A stretch of 64,000 nt of DNA from JAWKXU01 sp964468045 (GCA_964468045.1 CAYXTO010000015.1:1-64000); one strand, 5' to 3'; positions 37,566 through 46,592 are shown, counted from the first letter of the stretch. The notes: generated from the letters alone by a model not told the origin. Translations and numbers: made by a program.

Positions 37566-38022
37566 TCGCGCGGTGGAGGGCGCGGCCCTCCACTGGCGGG
37601 CGCTGGAAAATCTCTACGCTTCCGCTCCGATAAACCATTTGTTCGATTCCCGGCTGGAGATCCTGGGCGAAGGATCGGCCCGCATCCGCTTCATGGTCGA
37701 CGAGCGCTATTTCCATGCTGCCGGAGCCGCGCATGGCACCATCTATTTCAAGATGCTGGATGACGCCGCCTTTTACGCGGCCAACACTATGGTGACGGAC
37801 CGCTTTCTCCTGACGACCAGCTTCAATCTCCATTTTTCCCGGCCGATCAAGCAGGGCCCGCTGGTGGCCGAAGGGCGCTGGATCAGCGGGCGCAGGCGCG
37901 TGCTGGTGGCGGAAGGGCGCCTGCTTGACCAGGAAGGGGAAGAGATCGGCCGTGGCACCGGGACGTTCATGCGCTCGCGCATCGCCTTGTCGGGCCTGCC
38001 CGGATATCGCACTTCCGGGTAA
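37540..38022 (+). CDS. PaaI-like hotdog-fold thioesterase
   Basis: 160-residue single hotdog-domain protein. HAAGAAHGTIYFKMLDDAAFYAANTMV is the catalytic helix region of the PaaI/YiiD class and NLHFSRPIKQGPLVAEGRW the following strands. It probably hydrolyses an acyl-CoA, substrate unknown. The ATG lies inside the end of ptsN (26-base overlap), suggesting translational coupling. Confidence 0.8.
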   Translation: MSQIATPHDRAVEGAALHWRALENLYASAPINHLFDSRLEILGEGSARIRFMVDERYFHAAGAAHGTIYFKMLDDAAFYAANTMVTDRFLLTTSFNLHFSRPIKQGPLVAEGRWISGRRRVLVAEGRLLDQEGEEIGRGTGTFMRSRIALSGLPGYRTSG

Positions 38023-38027
38023 TACGC

Positions 38028-38351
38028 GTGGCGGGCCGGCTTCCCACCCATATCGAGATTACCGGCCTGATCCGGGCGGTCGAGAGTGCCGGCGGCTTCG
38101 CGACCGTGCTGGCGAAGGGGGAGCGGGATTCAGGAACAATATTGATTGTTTGTCAGGAGAGCGCGAGGCGTGCCCGGGCATTCGAGCGGATGCCGCATCC
38201 TGACGGCACCCGGCCTTGGACCTTGGTGAAAGAAGAAGATACTGAAAATAAATGGGATTTTCAGGAATATCTGCAAAAGCGTCGGCGTCAGGACAGCGAT
38301 CTGTGGATTCTGGAGTTGAATATCGCTGATGGGGAACGGTTCATCCGATAA
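38028..38351 (+). CDS. DUF1491 family protein
   Basis: 107-residue protein with a GTG start (AGRLPTHIEITGLIRAVESAGGFATVLAKGERDSGTILIV) and the conserved DLWILELNIADGERFI end of the DUF1491 family, common in Alphaproteobacteria and of unknown function. It starts five bases after the thioesterase stop, so the two are in one transcript. Confidence 0.85.
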   Translation: MAGRLPTHIEITGLIRAVESAGGFATVLAKGERDSGTILIVCQESARRARAFERMPHPDGTRPWTLVKEEDTENKWDFQEYLQKRRRQDSDLWILELNIADGERFIR

Positions 38352-38495
38352 ACATCTTAACGTTATTGACTCCATTGCCCTGCCCAATAAAGGCCGCGCA
38401 CCACTTCCGCGCAGGCGGCGGCGGCGGCGTTTCGGCCGGCGCGGCTAGCACGCAGACGGGGGGCGGCCGGCAGGCTGTTGGAAAATCGCTAACAT

Positions 38496-38513
38496 GGCAT
38501 GCGGAGGCATGCC
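38496..38513. repeat. Short inverted repeat upstream of sleB
   Basis: GGCATGC, loop GGAG, GCATGCC, in the 200-base gap before the sleB-like gene; looser GGAAA/TTTCC arms lie outside. Could be a terminator stem for the upstream operon or an operator. Confidence 0.45.
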
Positions 38514-38551
38514 GGATTTCCAGCCTGTGTCGGGTACGTCCACCGCCTTGA

Positions 38552-39235
38552 ATGACGGACCGAATGAGCCGTAAGACCAACCAGGCCAGTGCTATCGCAG
38601 TGGCCGCCACGTTTGTTGCTACTCTTTTGAGCACCGAAGGTTCCGGTGCTTTCGCACAGGAAACGATCCAGACCCTGATCGATGAATCCATCGAGGCACA
38701 GGCGACGCCTGCCGCTGTGGAGGTCGTTTCCCCATCCCCGGCAGAAGCCGTCAGGATGGAAGCCCGCCCTGTCGTGCAGCCGCTTCCGGCGGACGAAAAG
38801 GCAGAGCGGGGGCTCTCCGACGCCGCTTCCCTGGCCGAGCTCGTGTCCGAGACCCAGGCGGACGGCGAAATGTCCAACGACATGCGCTGCTTAGCGGGCG
38901 CCATCTATTTCGAATCAAAGGGCGAACCGCTGGAAGGCCAGCTCGCCGTTGGCCGCGTGATCGTGAATCGCGCCAAATCCGGGCGTTTCCCGGCCACCTA
39001 TTGCGGCGTGGTCTATCAGCCTTCGCAATTCTCCTTCGTGCGGGGCGGGCAGATGCCGGCCATCAAGACCGGATCGATCGCCTGGCGCGAAGCGCGCGCT
39101 ATCGCCCAGATCGCGCATGACGGCAGCTGGGAAAGCCCGGCCAAGGGCGCGCTGTTCTTCCACGCGCGGCATGTGTCGCCCGGCTGGCGCCTCACCCGCG
39201 TAGCCCAGGTCGAAAACCACGTATTCTATCGCTAA
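38552..39235 (+). CDS. SleB family cell wall hydrolase
   Basis: 227-residue exported protein. A signal peptide ends near AFAQ; residues 60-105 are a Pro/Ala/Glu-rich spacer; the SleB hydrolase domain runs from MRCLAGAIYFESKGEPLEGQLAVGRVIVNRAKSGRFPATYCGVV to FFHARHVSPGW. The glutamate in IYFESKGE is the expected catalytic residue. It should cut peptidoglycan glycan strands in the periplasm. Monocistronic. Confidence 0.88.
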   Translation: MTDRMSRKTNQASAIAVAATFVATLLSTEGSGAFAQETIQTLIDESIEAQATPAAVEVVSPSPAEAVRMEARPVVQPLPADEKAERGLSDAASLAELVSETQADGEMSNDMRCLAGAIYFESKGEPLEGQLAVGRVIVNRAKSGRFPATYCGVVYQPSQFSFVRGGQMPAIKTGSIAWREARAIAQIAHDGSWESPAKGALFFHARHVSPGWRLTRVAQVENHVFYR

Positions 39236-39295
39236 GATCGGCAGGCAGGTCGCGGGCAATGTTCCGCCACCTGCCTGTCATCGCAGGCCGCCCGC

Positions 39296-40069
39296 TCAGT
39301 TGCGCAAGGCGACCCACACCGGCGCATGGTCGCTGGCCTTTTCCCGCCCGCGACAGCTCTTGTCCACTCCCGCGGCCACCAGACGGTCGGCGCATTCCGG
39401 CGAGAGCAGTGCGTGGTCGATCCGGAAGCCATGGTCATGCTGCCAGGCTCCCGCCTGGTAATCCCAGAAGGTCCAGGCTCCGCCCATCGGATAGAAAGTG
39501 TCGATGGCGTCGGTCCATCCGTCATTGAGCAATTGCGCATAGGCATCGCGGGATTCGGGCTGCATCAGCGCGTCCGCGGCCATGGCGGCGGGTGACCAGA
39601 CATCCTTGTCCTGCGGAATCACATTGAAGTCACCGGTCACGATGGCCGGGAGCTCTTCCGCCCAGATTTCCCGCATCCGCGCCCGCAGCCGGCTCATCCA
39701 TCTGAGCTTGTACTCGAATTTCGGGCCCGGCTGCGGATTGCCGTTCGGCAGGTAGATGCATACGATCCGCACACCGTTGACCTCGGCTTCGAGATAGCGG
39801 GAATGGTCGTCCTCCGGTTCGCCCGGCAGGCCGCGCAGCACTTCGGCGGGGGGCTCCCCCTGGGCCAGAATGGCCACGCCATTGAAGCCCTTCTGCCCAT
39901 GCCAGATCGCATGATAGCCGATCCTTTCCAGGTCGGCAGCCGGGAAGCTGTCATCCTGGCATTTGATTTCCTGCAGGCAGGCGACGTCCGGGCGGGTTTC
40001 CTCCAGCCATTCCAGCAGGCGCGGCAGGCGGGCGCGAATGCCGTTGATGTTGAAACTGGCGATCTTCAT
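39296..40069 (-). CDS. xthA: Exodeoxyribonuclease III
   Basis: 257-residue AP endonuclease/exonuclease of the Xth family in base excision repair. Metal and catalytic motifs are FNINGIRARLP, CLQEIKCQD, ITVTGDFNVIPQDKDVW (read TGDFNV), and SDHAPVW near the end. Convergent with sleB; followed upstream by erpA in the same direction after 57 bases. Confidence 0.95.
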   Translation of the reverse strand: MKIASFNINGIRARLPRLLEWLEETRPDVACLQEIKCQDDSFPAADLERIGYHAIWHGQKGFNGVAILAQGEPPAEVLRGLPGEPEDDHSRYLEAEVNGVRIVCIYLPNGNPQPGPKFEYKLRWMSRLRARMREIWAEELPAIVTGDFNVIPQDKDVWSPAAMAADALMQPESRDAYAQLLNDGWTDAIDTFYPMGGAWTFWDYQAGAWQHDHGFRIDHALLSPECADRLVAAGVDKSCRGREKASDHAPVWVALRN

Positions 40070-40126
40070 GCGCGCTTCTGCCCCGCTGCCCTCGGAGCAG
40101 CCGCAAGCCCAGGCTGGAACGAAGGC

Positions 40127-40459
40127 TCAGATCGCAAAGCTGGATCCGCATCCGCAGCCGGCGGCGGCATTGGGATTGGTCACCTGAAAGGCGGTACCGC
40201 CAAGGGATTCGACGAAATCGACCATGCTGCCGGCCACCAGTTCCAGGCTCATCGGATCGATCACCAGCTTGACCCCGTCCGTTTCGCTGATGGAATCATC
40301 GCTTTCCACCGTGTCGGCCAGGCCGAACCGGTATTGAAAGCCGGAGCAGCCCCCGCCTTCCACCGAAAGGCGCAGCATCGCGGGCTTGGCCTGCTTCGCC
40401 GCGATGGCGGAGACACGCGCCGCGGCGGCAGGGGTGAGAGTGACCTGGGATGTCGACAT
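40127..40459 (-). CDS. erpA: Iron-sulfur cluster insertion protein ErpA
   Basis: 110-residue A-type carrier that passes Fe-S clusters to apoproteins. The three conserved cysteines are in EGGGCSGFQY and GCGCGSSF. The ATG at 40459 matches the family start; ten in-frame codons upstream look untranslated. It shares direction with xthA and complements the SUF operon at 59-64 kb. Confidence 0.94.
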   Translation of the reverse strand: MSTSQVTLTPAAAARVSAIAAKQAKPAMLRLSVEGGGCSGFQYRFGLADTVESDDSISETDGVKLVIDPMSLELVAGSMVDFVESLGGTAFQVTNPNAAAGCGCGSSFAI

Positions 40460-40532
40460 GGGATGGATGTAGGACGCGCATCCGCTCACGGCAAGCCATG
40501 CTGCTGGTAAAGGCGGCCGGCCGGCGGACCGC

Positions 40533-40976
40533 TCAGGCGGTCTGGATGTAGTTGCGCATGGCCTGGGCTTCCGCTTCGGCCAGTTCCACCCTTTGCTTGA
40601 CGAGATCGCCGATCGACACCAGGCCGATCATGTTGCCGTTGCGCACCACCGGCAGGTGGCGGATACGGCGACGAGTCATCAGGCTCAGCGCTTCCAGCAC
40701 GTCCGTTTCCGGATCGATGGTGACGGCCGGCGCGGTCATCACTTCTCCCACGGTCCGGTCAAGCGCCGCGGCGCCTTCGCTGGCGATGCAGTAAAGCAGG
40801 TCGCGTTCCGAAAAGACGCCGACGACCCTGGTCGCTTCCATCACCGGCAAGGCGCCGATGCGGCGTTCGGCGAGCAGGCCGGCCGCCTTGGCAACCCCCG
40901 TGCTGACGCCGCAAGTGTGAACCTCGCCGCCACGCTGCTCGATCAAATGCGAGACTTTCACGCTCATTCTCCCCAT
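40533..40976 (-). CDS. CBS domain pair protein
   Basis: 147-residue protein consisting of two CBS domains (GVAKAAGLLAERRIGALPVMEATRVVGVFSERDLL and TDVLEALSLMTRRRIRHLPVVRNGNMIGLVSIGDLV), a fold that binds adenine nucleotides. Regulatory target unknown. The start may be the ATG at 40976 or 40967, neither with a clear ribosome binding site. Confidence 0.88.
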   Translation of the reverse strand: MGRMSVKVSHLIEQRGGEVHTCGVSTGVAKAAGLLAERRIGALPVMEATRVVGVFSERDLLYCIASEGAAALDRTVGEVMTAPAVTIDPETDVLEALSLMTRRRIRHLPVVRNGNMIGLVSIGDLVKQRVELAEAEAQAMRNYIQTA

Positions 40977-41071
40977 CTTATGATGAGGGATAATGCCATG
41001 AAGCTGTCAGATTGACCAGCAAGGCGAATTGCGTTTGCATGGCGGGCCCAAGGGGTGCAGACGCCGTTTCG

Positions 41072-41374
41072 ATGATACCGCGTTCCCCTCTCGACGATCC
41101 CGGCAATGCCGCCCATGCCTGGGCGCGCTACAAGCGCCTGATGCGCTTCATGCTGGGGGTGACGGTGGCGGTGGTGGTTGTGGCGATGGCCCTGCTCTAT
41201 CGCAGCAATGGTTTCATCTCGATCCATTTCTACATCGCGACCGCGCTGGGCATCGGCTTCGCCATGCTGCTGATGTCGGCGCTGATGGGGCTGGTGTTCC
41301 TTTCCAGCGGAACCGGCCATGACGATGCGATCATCGATCCGCTGGAAGAGCAGCAGGACGACAGGAAGGATTGA
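41072..41374 (+). CDS. Small two-segment membrane protein
   Basis: 100-residue protein with two predicted membrane segments (LMRFMLGVTVAVVVVAMALLY and FYIATALGIGFAMLLMSALMGLVF) and an acidic C-terminal tail (DAIIDPLEEQQDDRKD). Conserved hypothetical type; no function recognised. The start is uncertain (41039 or 41072). Confidence 0.72.
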   Translation: MIPRSPLDDPGNAAHAWARYKRLMRFMLGVTVAVVVVAMALLYRSNGFISIHFYIATALGIGFAMLLMSALMGLVFLSSGTGHDDAIIDPLEEQQDDRKD

Positions 41375-41378
41375 GCCG

Positions 41379-41768
41379 CTAGTCGGACGGACGCAGCCGG
41401 TAATCCTCCACCGGCGTCCCGCCAATCAGATGTTCCTGGATGATGCGTTCGAGCACATCCGGCGTGCAACTGTGATACCAGACGCCGTCGGGCCAGACGA
41501 CGGCAATGGGGCCGGCCTTGCAGATGCGCAGGCAGTCGGCCTTGGTGCGCGCCACGCCGCCCTTGTCGGCCAGACGCAGCTGGCTGAGCCGTTTCTTGAG
41601 ATATTTCCAGGCTTCCGCGCCTTCCTTGCGGGAACAGCATTTTCCCTTTTCGGGTTCGGCGCAGAGGAAGATATGCCGCGCGATCGCCTCGCCCCCGATC
41701 TGCCTGAGGGCCTTGCGCGCCTGCCTGACGTCGGACTTTTCGCGTTCGGGCGTCGCTTCATCTGTCAT
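41379..41768 (-). CDS. (2Fe-2S) ferredoxin-like protein (thioredoxin-like fold)
   Basis: 129-residue protein with four cysteines positioned as in thioredoxin-like 2Fe-2S ferredoxins: FLCAEPEKGKCC and ADCLRICKAGP, then VVWPDGVWYHSC. Similar small proteins occur as stand-alone electron carriers or regulatory Fe-S proteins. The stop is four bases from the convergent membrane-protein gene. Confidence 0.82.
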   Translation of the reverse strand: MTDEATPEREKSDVRQARKALRQIGGEAIARHIFLCAEPEKGKCCSRKEGAEAWKYLKKRLSQLRLADKGGVARTKADCLRICKAGPIAVVWPDGVWYHSCTPDVLERIIQEHLIGGTPVEDYRLRPSD

Positions 41769-42185
41769 GAGCGTTGTCCAGGGTCAGGACCTGTTAATGG
41801 CGTGAGCCGTGGTGGCGCTTCGGCGGGATGAGCTGCGAGGAAGAGCGCGCAAGGCGGGGTAATCCCCCGGCTCAGCGCTCTGACGAAGCAGGTCGCCCGC
41901 CGGGCGCCATCCAAGGGACTTGGCCGGAAGGGCGCAGGGCGGCGTCGATCGGTTGTCAAATAGAACCACTATTCTCCGCCCTCTCTTCTGGCCCTGCCCT
42001 TGCGGTTTAAGCCACGGCCATGCCATCAATAGGGCCTGACTCTAGAGTGATTTCGAAGCAAGTGGAATCACTTGCTGACTCGGAAATCACGGAAAACAGG
42101 TGAATTCCAGCCCGGCGGCACCCCGCCTGAAACAGGGGACTGGGAGCGCGGCGCGAAAATCCGGCGCCCGCCGCGCTTTTGGGCG
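41769..42185. other. Gap between the 2Fe-2S protein and the PopZ-like gene
   Basis: 417 bases with no convincing gene. It holds copy 4 of the dispersed palindrome (42046-42088) and several GC-rich inverted segments in 41840-41960 without recognisable RNA family features. The short open frames here look like shadows. In some relatives valS follows the PopZ-like gene, but no valS sequence is seen here. Confidence 0.6.
42046..42088 (+). repeat. Dispersed imperfect palindrome, copy 4
   Basis: Same orientation as copy 3: AGTGATTTCGAAG, core CAAGTGGAATCACTTG, end CTCGGAAATC. Core is identical to copy 3 and to the inverse of copy 1. Confidence 0.82.
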
Positions 42186-42656
42186 CTAGTTCCTCTTGCC
42201 CGCGATCCGCGCGATCTCGGCCGCCACCATTTTCTCGACCATGCCGGGCAGGTTGCGCTCCAGCCAATCCGCCAGCATCGGGCGGAGCATGTCGCGCACC
42301 AGCCCTTCCAGCGAGGTTTCGCCGGAACGGACGATCTGCGGGCGTGCGCTCGGCTCCGAAAGCATGGCCAGGGCGGCGAGCGATTCGCGCATCGAGCTGC
42401 CGACGGCTTCGTTCACCAGCGGCGATTCGGTCACGACCGGCTGCTCGAACGGCTCGTCCTCGATCATCTCGCCTTCTTCGCCCAGGTCCAGAATCTCTTC
42501 CAGATCGTCTTCCGGCTGCTCGATCGCTTCCGGCTGAATCCCGGCCTGTTCCCGCTGGCGGCGCTGCTCGACCGCGCTTTCGCGGTTGTCGCGCGCGATA
42601 ACCTTCTTGATCGATTCGAGGATCTCCTCGACCGACGGTTCACCTTCCTGACGCAT
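42186..42656 (-). CDS. PopZ-like DUF2497 polar organising protein
   Basis: 156-residue protein with the N-terminal helix PSVEEILESIKKVIARD, an acidic disordered middle (EQPEDDLEEILDLGEEGEMIEDEP), and the C-terminal helical assembly region LEGLVRDMLRPMLADWLERNLPGMVEKMVAAEIARIAGK. This layout is that of PopZ/DUF2497, which forms polymers at the cell pole and captures ParB-bound origins. Its position about 9.5 kb from the predicted origin fits, but the connection to the parABS locus here is inferred. It follows the TolC gene after 57 bases in the same direction. Confidence 0.85.
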   Translation of the reverse strand: MRQEGEPSVEEILESIKKVIARDNRESAVEQRRQREQAGIQPEAIEQPEDDLEEILDLGEEGEMIEDEPFEQPVVTESPLVNEAVGSSMRESLAALAMLSEPSARPQIVRSGETSLEGLVRDMLRPMLADWLERNLPGMVEKMVAAEIARIAGKRN

Positions 42657-42713
42657 GACCTGCGTGCCCCATCTTGCTTTGCCCCGTGCGAGCCATATCA
42701 CAATAGAACGGAA

Positions 42714-44174
42714 TTATTGCGAAGAAATTGAGCCGTCCTGCGCCGGTGTGTCAACGGTCCGCGTGGATTGGGCCTCCGGGTCGGGATCGAACGACCAGTC
42801 GAAGATGTTGCTTTTCACCCGCTCGTAATTGTCCTGGGGATCGTAGAGAGGCCCGCCGACATCGAGGTTGAGATCCCTCGCTTCGGCCTTGCCCATGGCC
42901 GCCAGCAGGGTGAAGCCCGCCACATAGGCATTGCGCCGGGCGATCACGAGCTGGACCCGCGAATTGAGCAGTTCCTGTTCGGCATTCAAGATATCGAGGA
43001 TGGTCCGGTTGCCGACCGTGCTTTCGGCGCGCACCCCTTCGAGGCTCAGTTCGGCCGCCTCGATCGCGCTCTGGGTGGAATCGATGATCGCATTGGCCGC
43101 CTGCCAGCTCGAGAACGCGGCCCGGACCTGGGCGATGATGTCGCGCTCCGTGGCGATTTCCTGCTCCAGCGCCGAAGCGGCGCGCGCTTGCGCCTGGCGT
43201 TCGAGCGCAGCGGGCCGTCCGCCCTGGAAGATCGGAATCGTCGCGCGCACCCCGGCCGTCGCCCCGGTGCTGGATTTGGGAAAGGCATCGCCCAGGGCGA
43301 TATCGTTCTCCCGCTCCTGCTTGGTATAGTCACCGCCGGCAAAGACTTCGATCTGCGGCAGGCGGGTCGATCCGGCCACTTCGATGTCATATGCCGAGGC
43401 TTGCGACCGCTCATGCGCCGCGACAAGGTCCGGATTGCTTTCCAGGGCGATCGCGACCGCCTGCTCCGCGCTTTCCGGCAGGCCCGGAAGCGGTGGCGGC
43501 GGCGCCAGCTCGCCCGGCGCATGGCCGACCAGCTGGATATAGCGTTCCCGTGCCGACACCAGATTGGCGCGGGCGTTGCGCAGGTCGCCCCTCGCCAGCT
43601 CCAGTCGCGCGGAGGATTGCGCGACGTCGGTGCGGGTGAGGTCGCCGATCTCGAAACGATCGCTGGTGGCCTGCAGGTTGACGCCCAGCACATCGACCTG
43701 GTTGGCGTTGAGCCCGACGATCGCCTCGTTCTGGATGACATCCATGTAGATGGCGACAACCTGGCTGAAGATGGCGGATTCGGTGGCGCGCAGATCGGCC
43801 TGCCCGGCCTTGACCCAGGTCTTGGCGGCCCGGACGGCGTTCTTCACCGCCCCGCCGGAATAGATCGGCACCCCGAGGGACAGGGTGGCGTTGTATTGCC
43901 GCTTCGGATTGAGCGGGCTGTCCGTGCTGTTGTAGAGATATTCCGTGAAGGTGCCGCCTCCGCTGGCCGCCGGCAGGCCATCGGCCCGTTCGATCACGAC
44001 ATTCTCGTCCACCGCGCGCTGGTCCGCCCGCGCCGCCTGCAGGGTGGGATTGGTGTTGTAGGCGCTAGCCAGCGCCTCGCGCAGCGTATCGGCTCGTGCC
44101 GGCATTGGCGCCATGCCGGCCCAGACAAATACGCAGGCGCCCAGCAATTGGGCGGCAGTCGCCCGATTGCGCAT
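42714..44174 (-). CDS. TolC family outer membrane efflux/type I secretion channel
   Basis: 486-residue outer-membrane channel protein. A signal peptide ends at about ARA (residue 28); the body is long alpha-helical repeats of the TolC/OEP family (TLREALASAYNTNPTLQAARADQRA, AEQAVAIALESNPDLVAAHERSQ). No partner inner-membrane genes nearby, so it may serve several systems. Two bases separate it from the Pcm-like gene upstream. Confidence 0.92.
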   Translation of the reverse strand: MRNRATAAQLLGACVFVWAGMAPMPARADTLREALASAYNTNPTLQAARADQRAVDENVVIERADGLPAASGGGTFTEYLYNSTDSPLNPKRQYNATLSLGVPIYSGGAVKNAVRAAKTWVKAGQADLRATESAIFSQVVAIYMDVIQNEAIVGLNANQVDVLGVNLQATSDRFEIGDLTRTDVAQSSARLELARGDLRNARANLVSARERYIQLVGHAPGELAPPPPLPGLPESAEQAVAIALESNPDLVAAHERSQASAYDIEVAGSTRLPQIEVFAGGDYTKQERENDIALGDAFPKSSTGATAGVRATIPIFQGGRPAALERQAQARAASALEQEIATERDIIAQVRAAFSSWQAANAIIDSTQSAIEAAELSLEGVRAESTVGNRTILDILNAEQELLNSRVQLVIARRNAYVAGFTLLAAMGKAEARDLNLDVGGPLYDPQDNYERVKSNIFDWSFDPDPEAQSTRTVDTPAQDGSISSQ

Positions 44175-44176
44175 GA

Positions 44177-44782
44177 TCAGAAAGACCAGCCTTTCGGAAT
44201 AGCGAATTCAGCAAGGATCGGGATCCCCATTTCGGCAAGCGGCAGCAGGGCCACTTCGCCACCGGCCTTGCGCCCGTAGGCGAGCCGGGTCACGCCGCGG
44301 CTGACCATGCCGGTCACCACCCGCGCGCCATCGGCCAGCCTGGCCGCGAGCGAGGCGGGCACCTGTTCCACCGCGCCGTCGATCAGCAGCAGGGAAAAGT
44401 CGCCGCGCTTGCGGCTCTTGGCGGCGGCTTCGGCAGGATCGACCGATTCGACCGTATCGGCAAGGGTCCGGGCCAGAGCGGTCAGGTAGCCGCTGCCCGC
44501 ATCCACCACCAGCACCCGGTCTTCCGGCGCCACCTGCGCTTCGCCGAGAAGCCGGCCGTAGAACAGCGGGGCGGCCAGGAAGCGGCCGTCGCCCAATGCC
44601 ACCGCCCGGTCGATATAGGCGAAATCGCGCGCGGCCTCGGGCACATGATCTTCACGCGGCACGCCGGCGACCGCGGCAAGCACGGGTTCCTCATTGACGC
44701 CGCTGACCCGCAGCTGGCTATCGATCATTGCCTTGCGGGCGGCGGTGAAGTCGGTTTCGGCGCGCGCGGCTGCCAGATTCAT
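44177..44782 (-). CDS. Protein-L-isoaspartate O-methyltransferase family protein
   Basis: 201-residue Rossmann methyltransferase of the Pcm family. Recognised from MIDSQLRVSGVNEEPVLAAVAGVPREDHVP, FLAAPLFYGRLLG and the SAM motif VLVVDAGSGYLTALA. The catalytic region is weaker than in true Pcm enzymes, so isoaspartate repair is a family assignment. The ATG at 44782 has GAGGAA upstream. The Pcm-like, TolC, DUF2497 order is a recurrent alphaproteobacterial arrangement. Confidence 0.85.
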   Translation of the reverse strand: MNLAAARAETDFTAARKAMIDSQLRVSGVNEEPVLAAVAGVPREDHVPEAARDFAYIDRAVALGDGRFLAAPLFYGRLLGEAQVAPEDRVLVVDAGSGYLTALARTLADTVESVDPAEAAAKSRKRGDFSLLLIDGAVEQVPASLAARLADGARVVTGMVSRGVTRLAYGRKAGGEVALLPLAEMGIPILAEFAIPKGWSF

Positions 44783-44934
44783 CTTCAATTCCTCATGCGC
44801 GGGGCGTTCCATGCGGGAACGGGGCCATATCGCACGACGCTTTAGGGAAGACGGCCGCTCGCGCCAAGCGCTTTGACGACCCAGCCCTGCGGCGACTATG
44901 GGGCGGCAATACCAAGCGAAGGAGCCCCGAGTCC

Positions 44935-46461
44935 ATGGCCGAGATGGTGACGATACGCGAAGACGACCTGATCGAAAGCGTTGCGGACGCGCTGCAATAT
45001 ATCTCCTATTACCATCCGATGGATTACATCCGCGCCCTGGGCGAAGCCTATGAGGCGGAACAAGGCCCGGCGGCGAAGGACGCGATTGCCCAGATCCTCA
45101 CCAACAGCCGGATGTGCGCGGAAGGGCATCGCCCGCTTTGCCAGGACACCGGTATCGTCAACGTATTCGTCAAATGGGGCCAGGATTGCCGGCTGGAATC
45201 GAAGCTCAGCCTGCAGGAAGTGGTCGATGAAGGGGTGCGCCGGGCCTACAACCATCCCGAGAACAAGCTGCGCGCCTCCGTGCTGGCCGACCCGGCGTTC
45301 ACCCGCCGCAACACGCGCGACAATACGCCCTGCGTGCTGTCGGTGGAGATGGTGCCGGGCGGCAAGGTCTCGGTCGATGTCGCGGCCAAGGGCGGCGGCA
45401 GCGAGAACAAGTCCAAGTTCAGGATGATGAATCCCAGCGACAGCATCGTCGACTGGGTGCTGGAGATGCTGCCCCAGATGGGCGCCGGCTGGTGCCCGCC
45501 CGGCATGCTGGGCATCGGCATCGGCGGCACGGCCGAACATTGCGTGAAGCTGGCCAAGGAGGCGCTGATGGACCCGATCGACATGGGCCAGTTGAAGCAG
45601 CGCGGCCCGCGGAACGATATCGAAGCGCTGCGGATCGAGATCTTCGACAAGGTCAATGCGCTGGGCATCGGGGCGCAGGGCCTGGGCGGTCTCTCCACCA
45701 TTCTCGATGTCAAGATCAGGGATTGGCCCTGCCATGCTGCGGGCAAGCCGGTGGCGATGATCCCCAATTGCGCGGCGACCCGCCATGCTCATTTCACCCT
45801 CGACGGTTCCGGCCCGAGCTATCTCGAGACCCCCAGGCTCGACGAATGGCCGAAGGTCCATTGGGCGCCCGACAAGGCTGCGAAGCGCGTCGATCTCGAT
45901 AATCTGACTGCGGAAGAAGTGCAGAGCTGGCAAAAGGGCGATCGCCTGCTGCTCAACGGCAAGATGCTGACCGGCCGCGACGCCGCGCACAAGCGCATCC
46001 AGGACATGCTGGCCAAGGGCGAGCCCCTGCCGGTCGATTTCACCGCTCGCGTGATCTACTACGTCGGCCCGGTCGATCCGGTGCGCGACGAAGTGGTCGG
46101 CCCGGCCGGTCCCACCACCGCCACCCGCATGGACAAGTTCATGGACATGATGCTGGGGCAAGGCCTGCTCGCCAGCGTCGGCAAGTCCGAACGCGGCCCG
46201 GCGGCCACCGAGTCCATCGCCAAGCATCGATCCGCCTATCTCATGGCGGTGGGCGGCGCGGCCTATCTGGTCGCCCGGGCGATCAAGAAGGCCGAAGTGA
46301 TCGCCTTCGAGGATCTCGGGATGGAAGCCATCTACGAATTCACGGTCGAGGACATGCCCGTCACGGTCGCGGTCGATTCGCAGGGCAGGAACGTCCACAC
46401 CCTCGCTCCGCTGGAGTGGAAGGAGAAGATCGCGCGGGAACATCTGCTTCCCGCCGGTTGA
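44935..46461 (+). CDS. Class I (iron-dependent) fumarate hydratase
   Basis: 508-residue oxygen-sensitive 4Fe-4S fumarase converting fumarate to malate in the TCA cycle. Cluster cysteine contexts are RPLCQDTGIV, GAGWCPPGMLGIG and IPNCAATRHAH; both the alpha and beta domains of class I enzymes are present in one chain. AAGGAG precedes the ATG. Stand-alone. Confidence 0.94.
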   Translation: MAEMVTIREDDLIESVADALQYISYYHPMDYIRALGEAYEAEQGPAAKDAIAQILTNSRMCAEGHRPLCQDTGIVNVFVKWGQDCRLESKLSLQEVVDEGVRRAYNHPENKLRASVLADPAFTRRNTRDNTPCVLSVEMVPGGKVSVDVAAKGGGSENKSKFRMMNPSDSIVDWVLEMLPQMGAGWCPPGMLGIGIGGTAEHCVKLAKEALMDPIDMGQLKQRGPRNDIEALRIEIFDKVNALGIGAQGLGGLSTILDVKIRDWPCHAAGKPVAMIPNCAATRHAHFTLDGSGPSYLETPRLDEWPKVHWAPDKAAKRVDLDNLTAEEVQSWQKGDRLLLNGKMLTGRDAAHKRIQDMLAKGEPLPVDFTARVIYYVGPVDPVRDEVVGPAGPTTATRMDKFMDMMLGQGLLASVGKSERGPAATESIAKHRSAYLMAVGGAAYLVARAIKKAEVIAFEDLGMEAIYEFTVEDMPVTVAVDSQGRNVHTLAPLEWKEKIAREHLLPAG

Positions 46462-46592
46462 TCCTCGACCGACCGCCGACAGGGACTCGCCTCGCCGCTT
46501 GCCCGGTGGCACGGCGAATCGTGGCCGGGATCGGCCACGTGTGACGAAAACATTCGGGGCGAATCGCCGGATGCGCATAGGATGCACGGCAC

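Noticed and set aside
41765..41959. Small minus-strand open frame in the gap before the PopZ-like gene.
   Set aside because: Low-complexity, no ribosome binding site, not resembling a family; it overlaps the start of the 2Fe-2S gene and looks like a shadow.
46536..46545. CACGTG-containing sequence after the fumarase gene, looked like another parS.
   Set aside because: Only the central CACGTG matches; the flanks needed for a 16-base parS are absent.
44896..46587. Long antisense frame over the fumarase gene.
   Set aside because: Complement of a clear class I fumarase.
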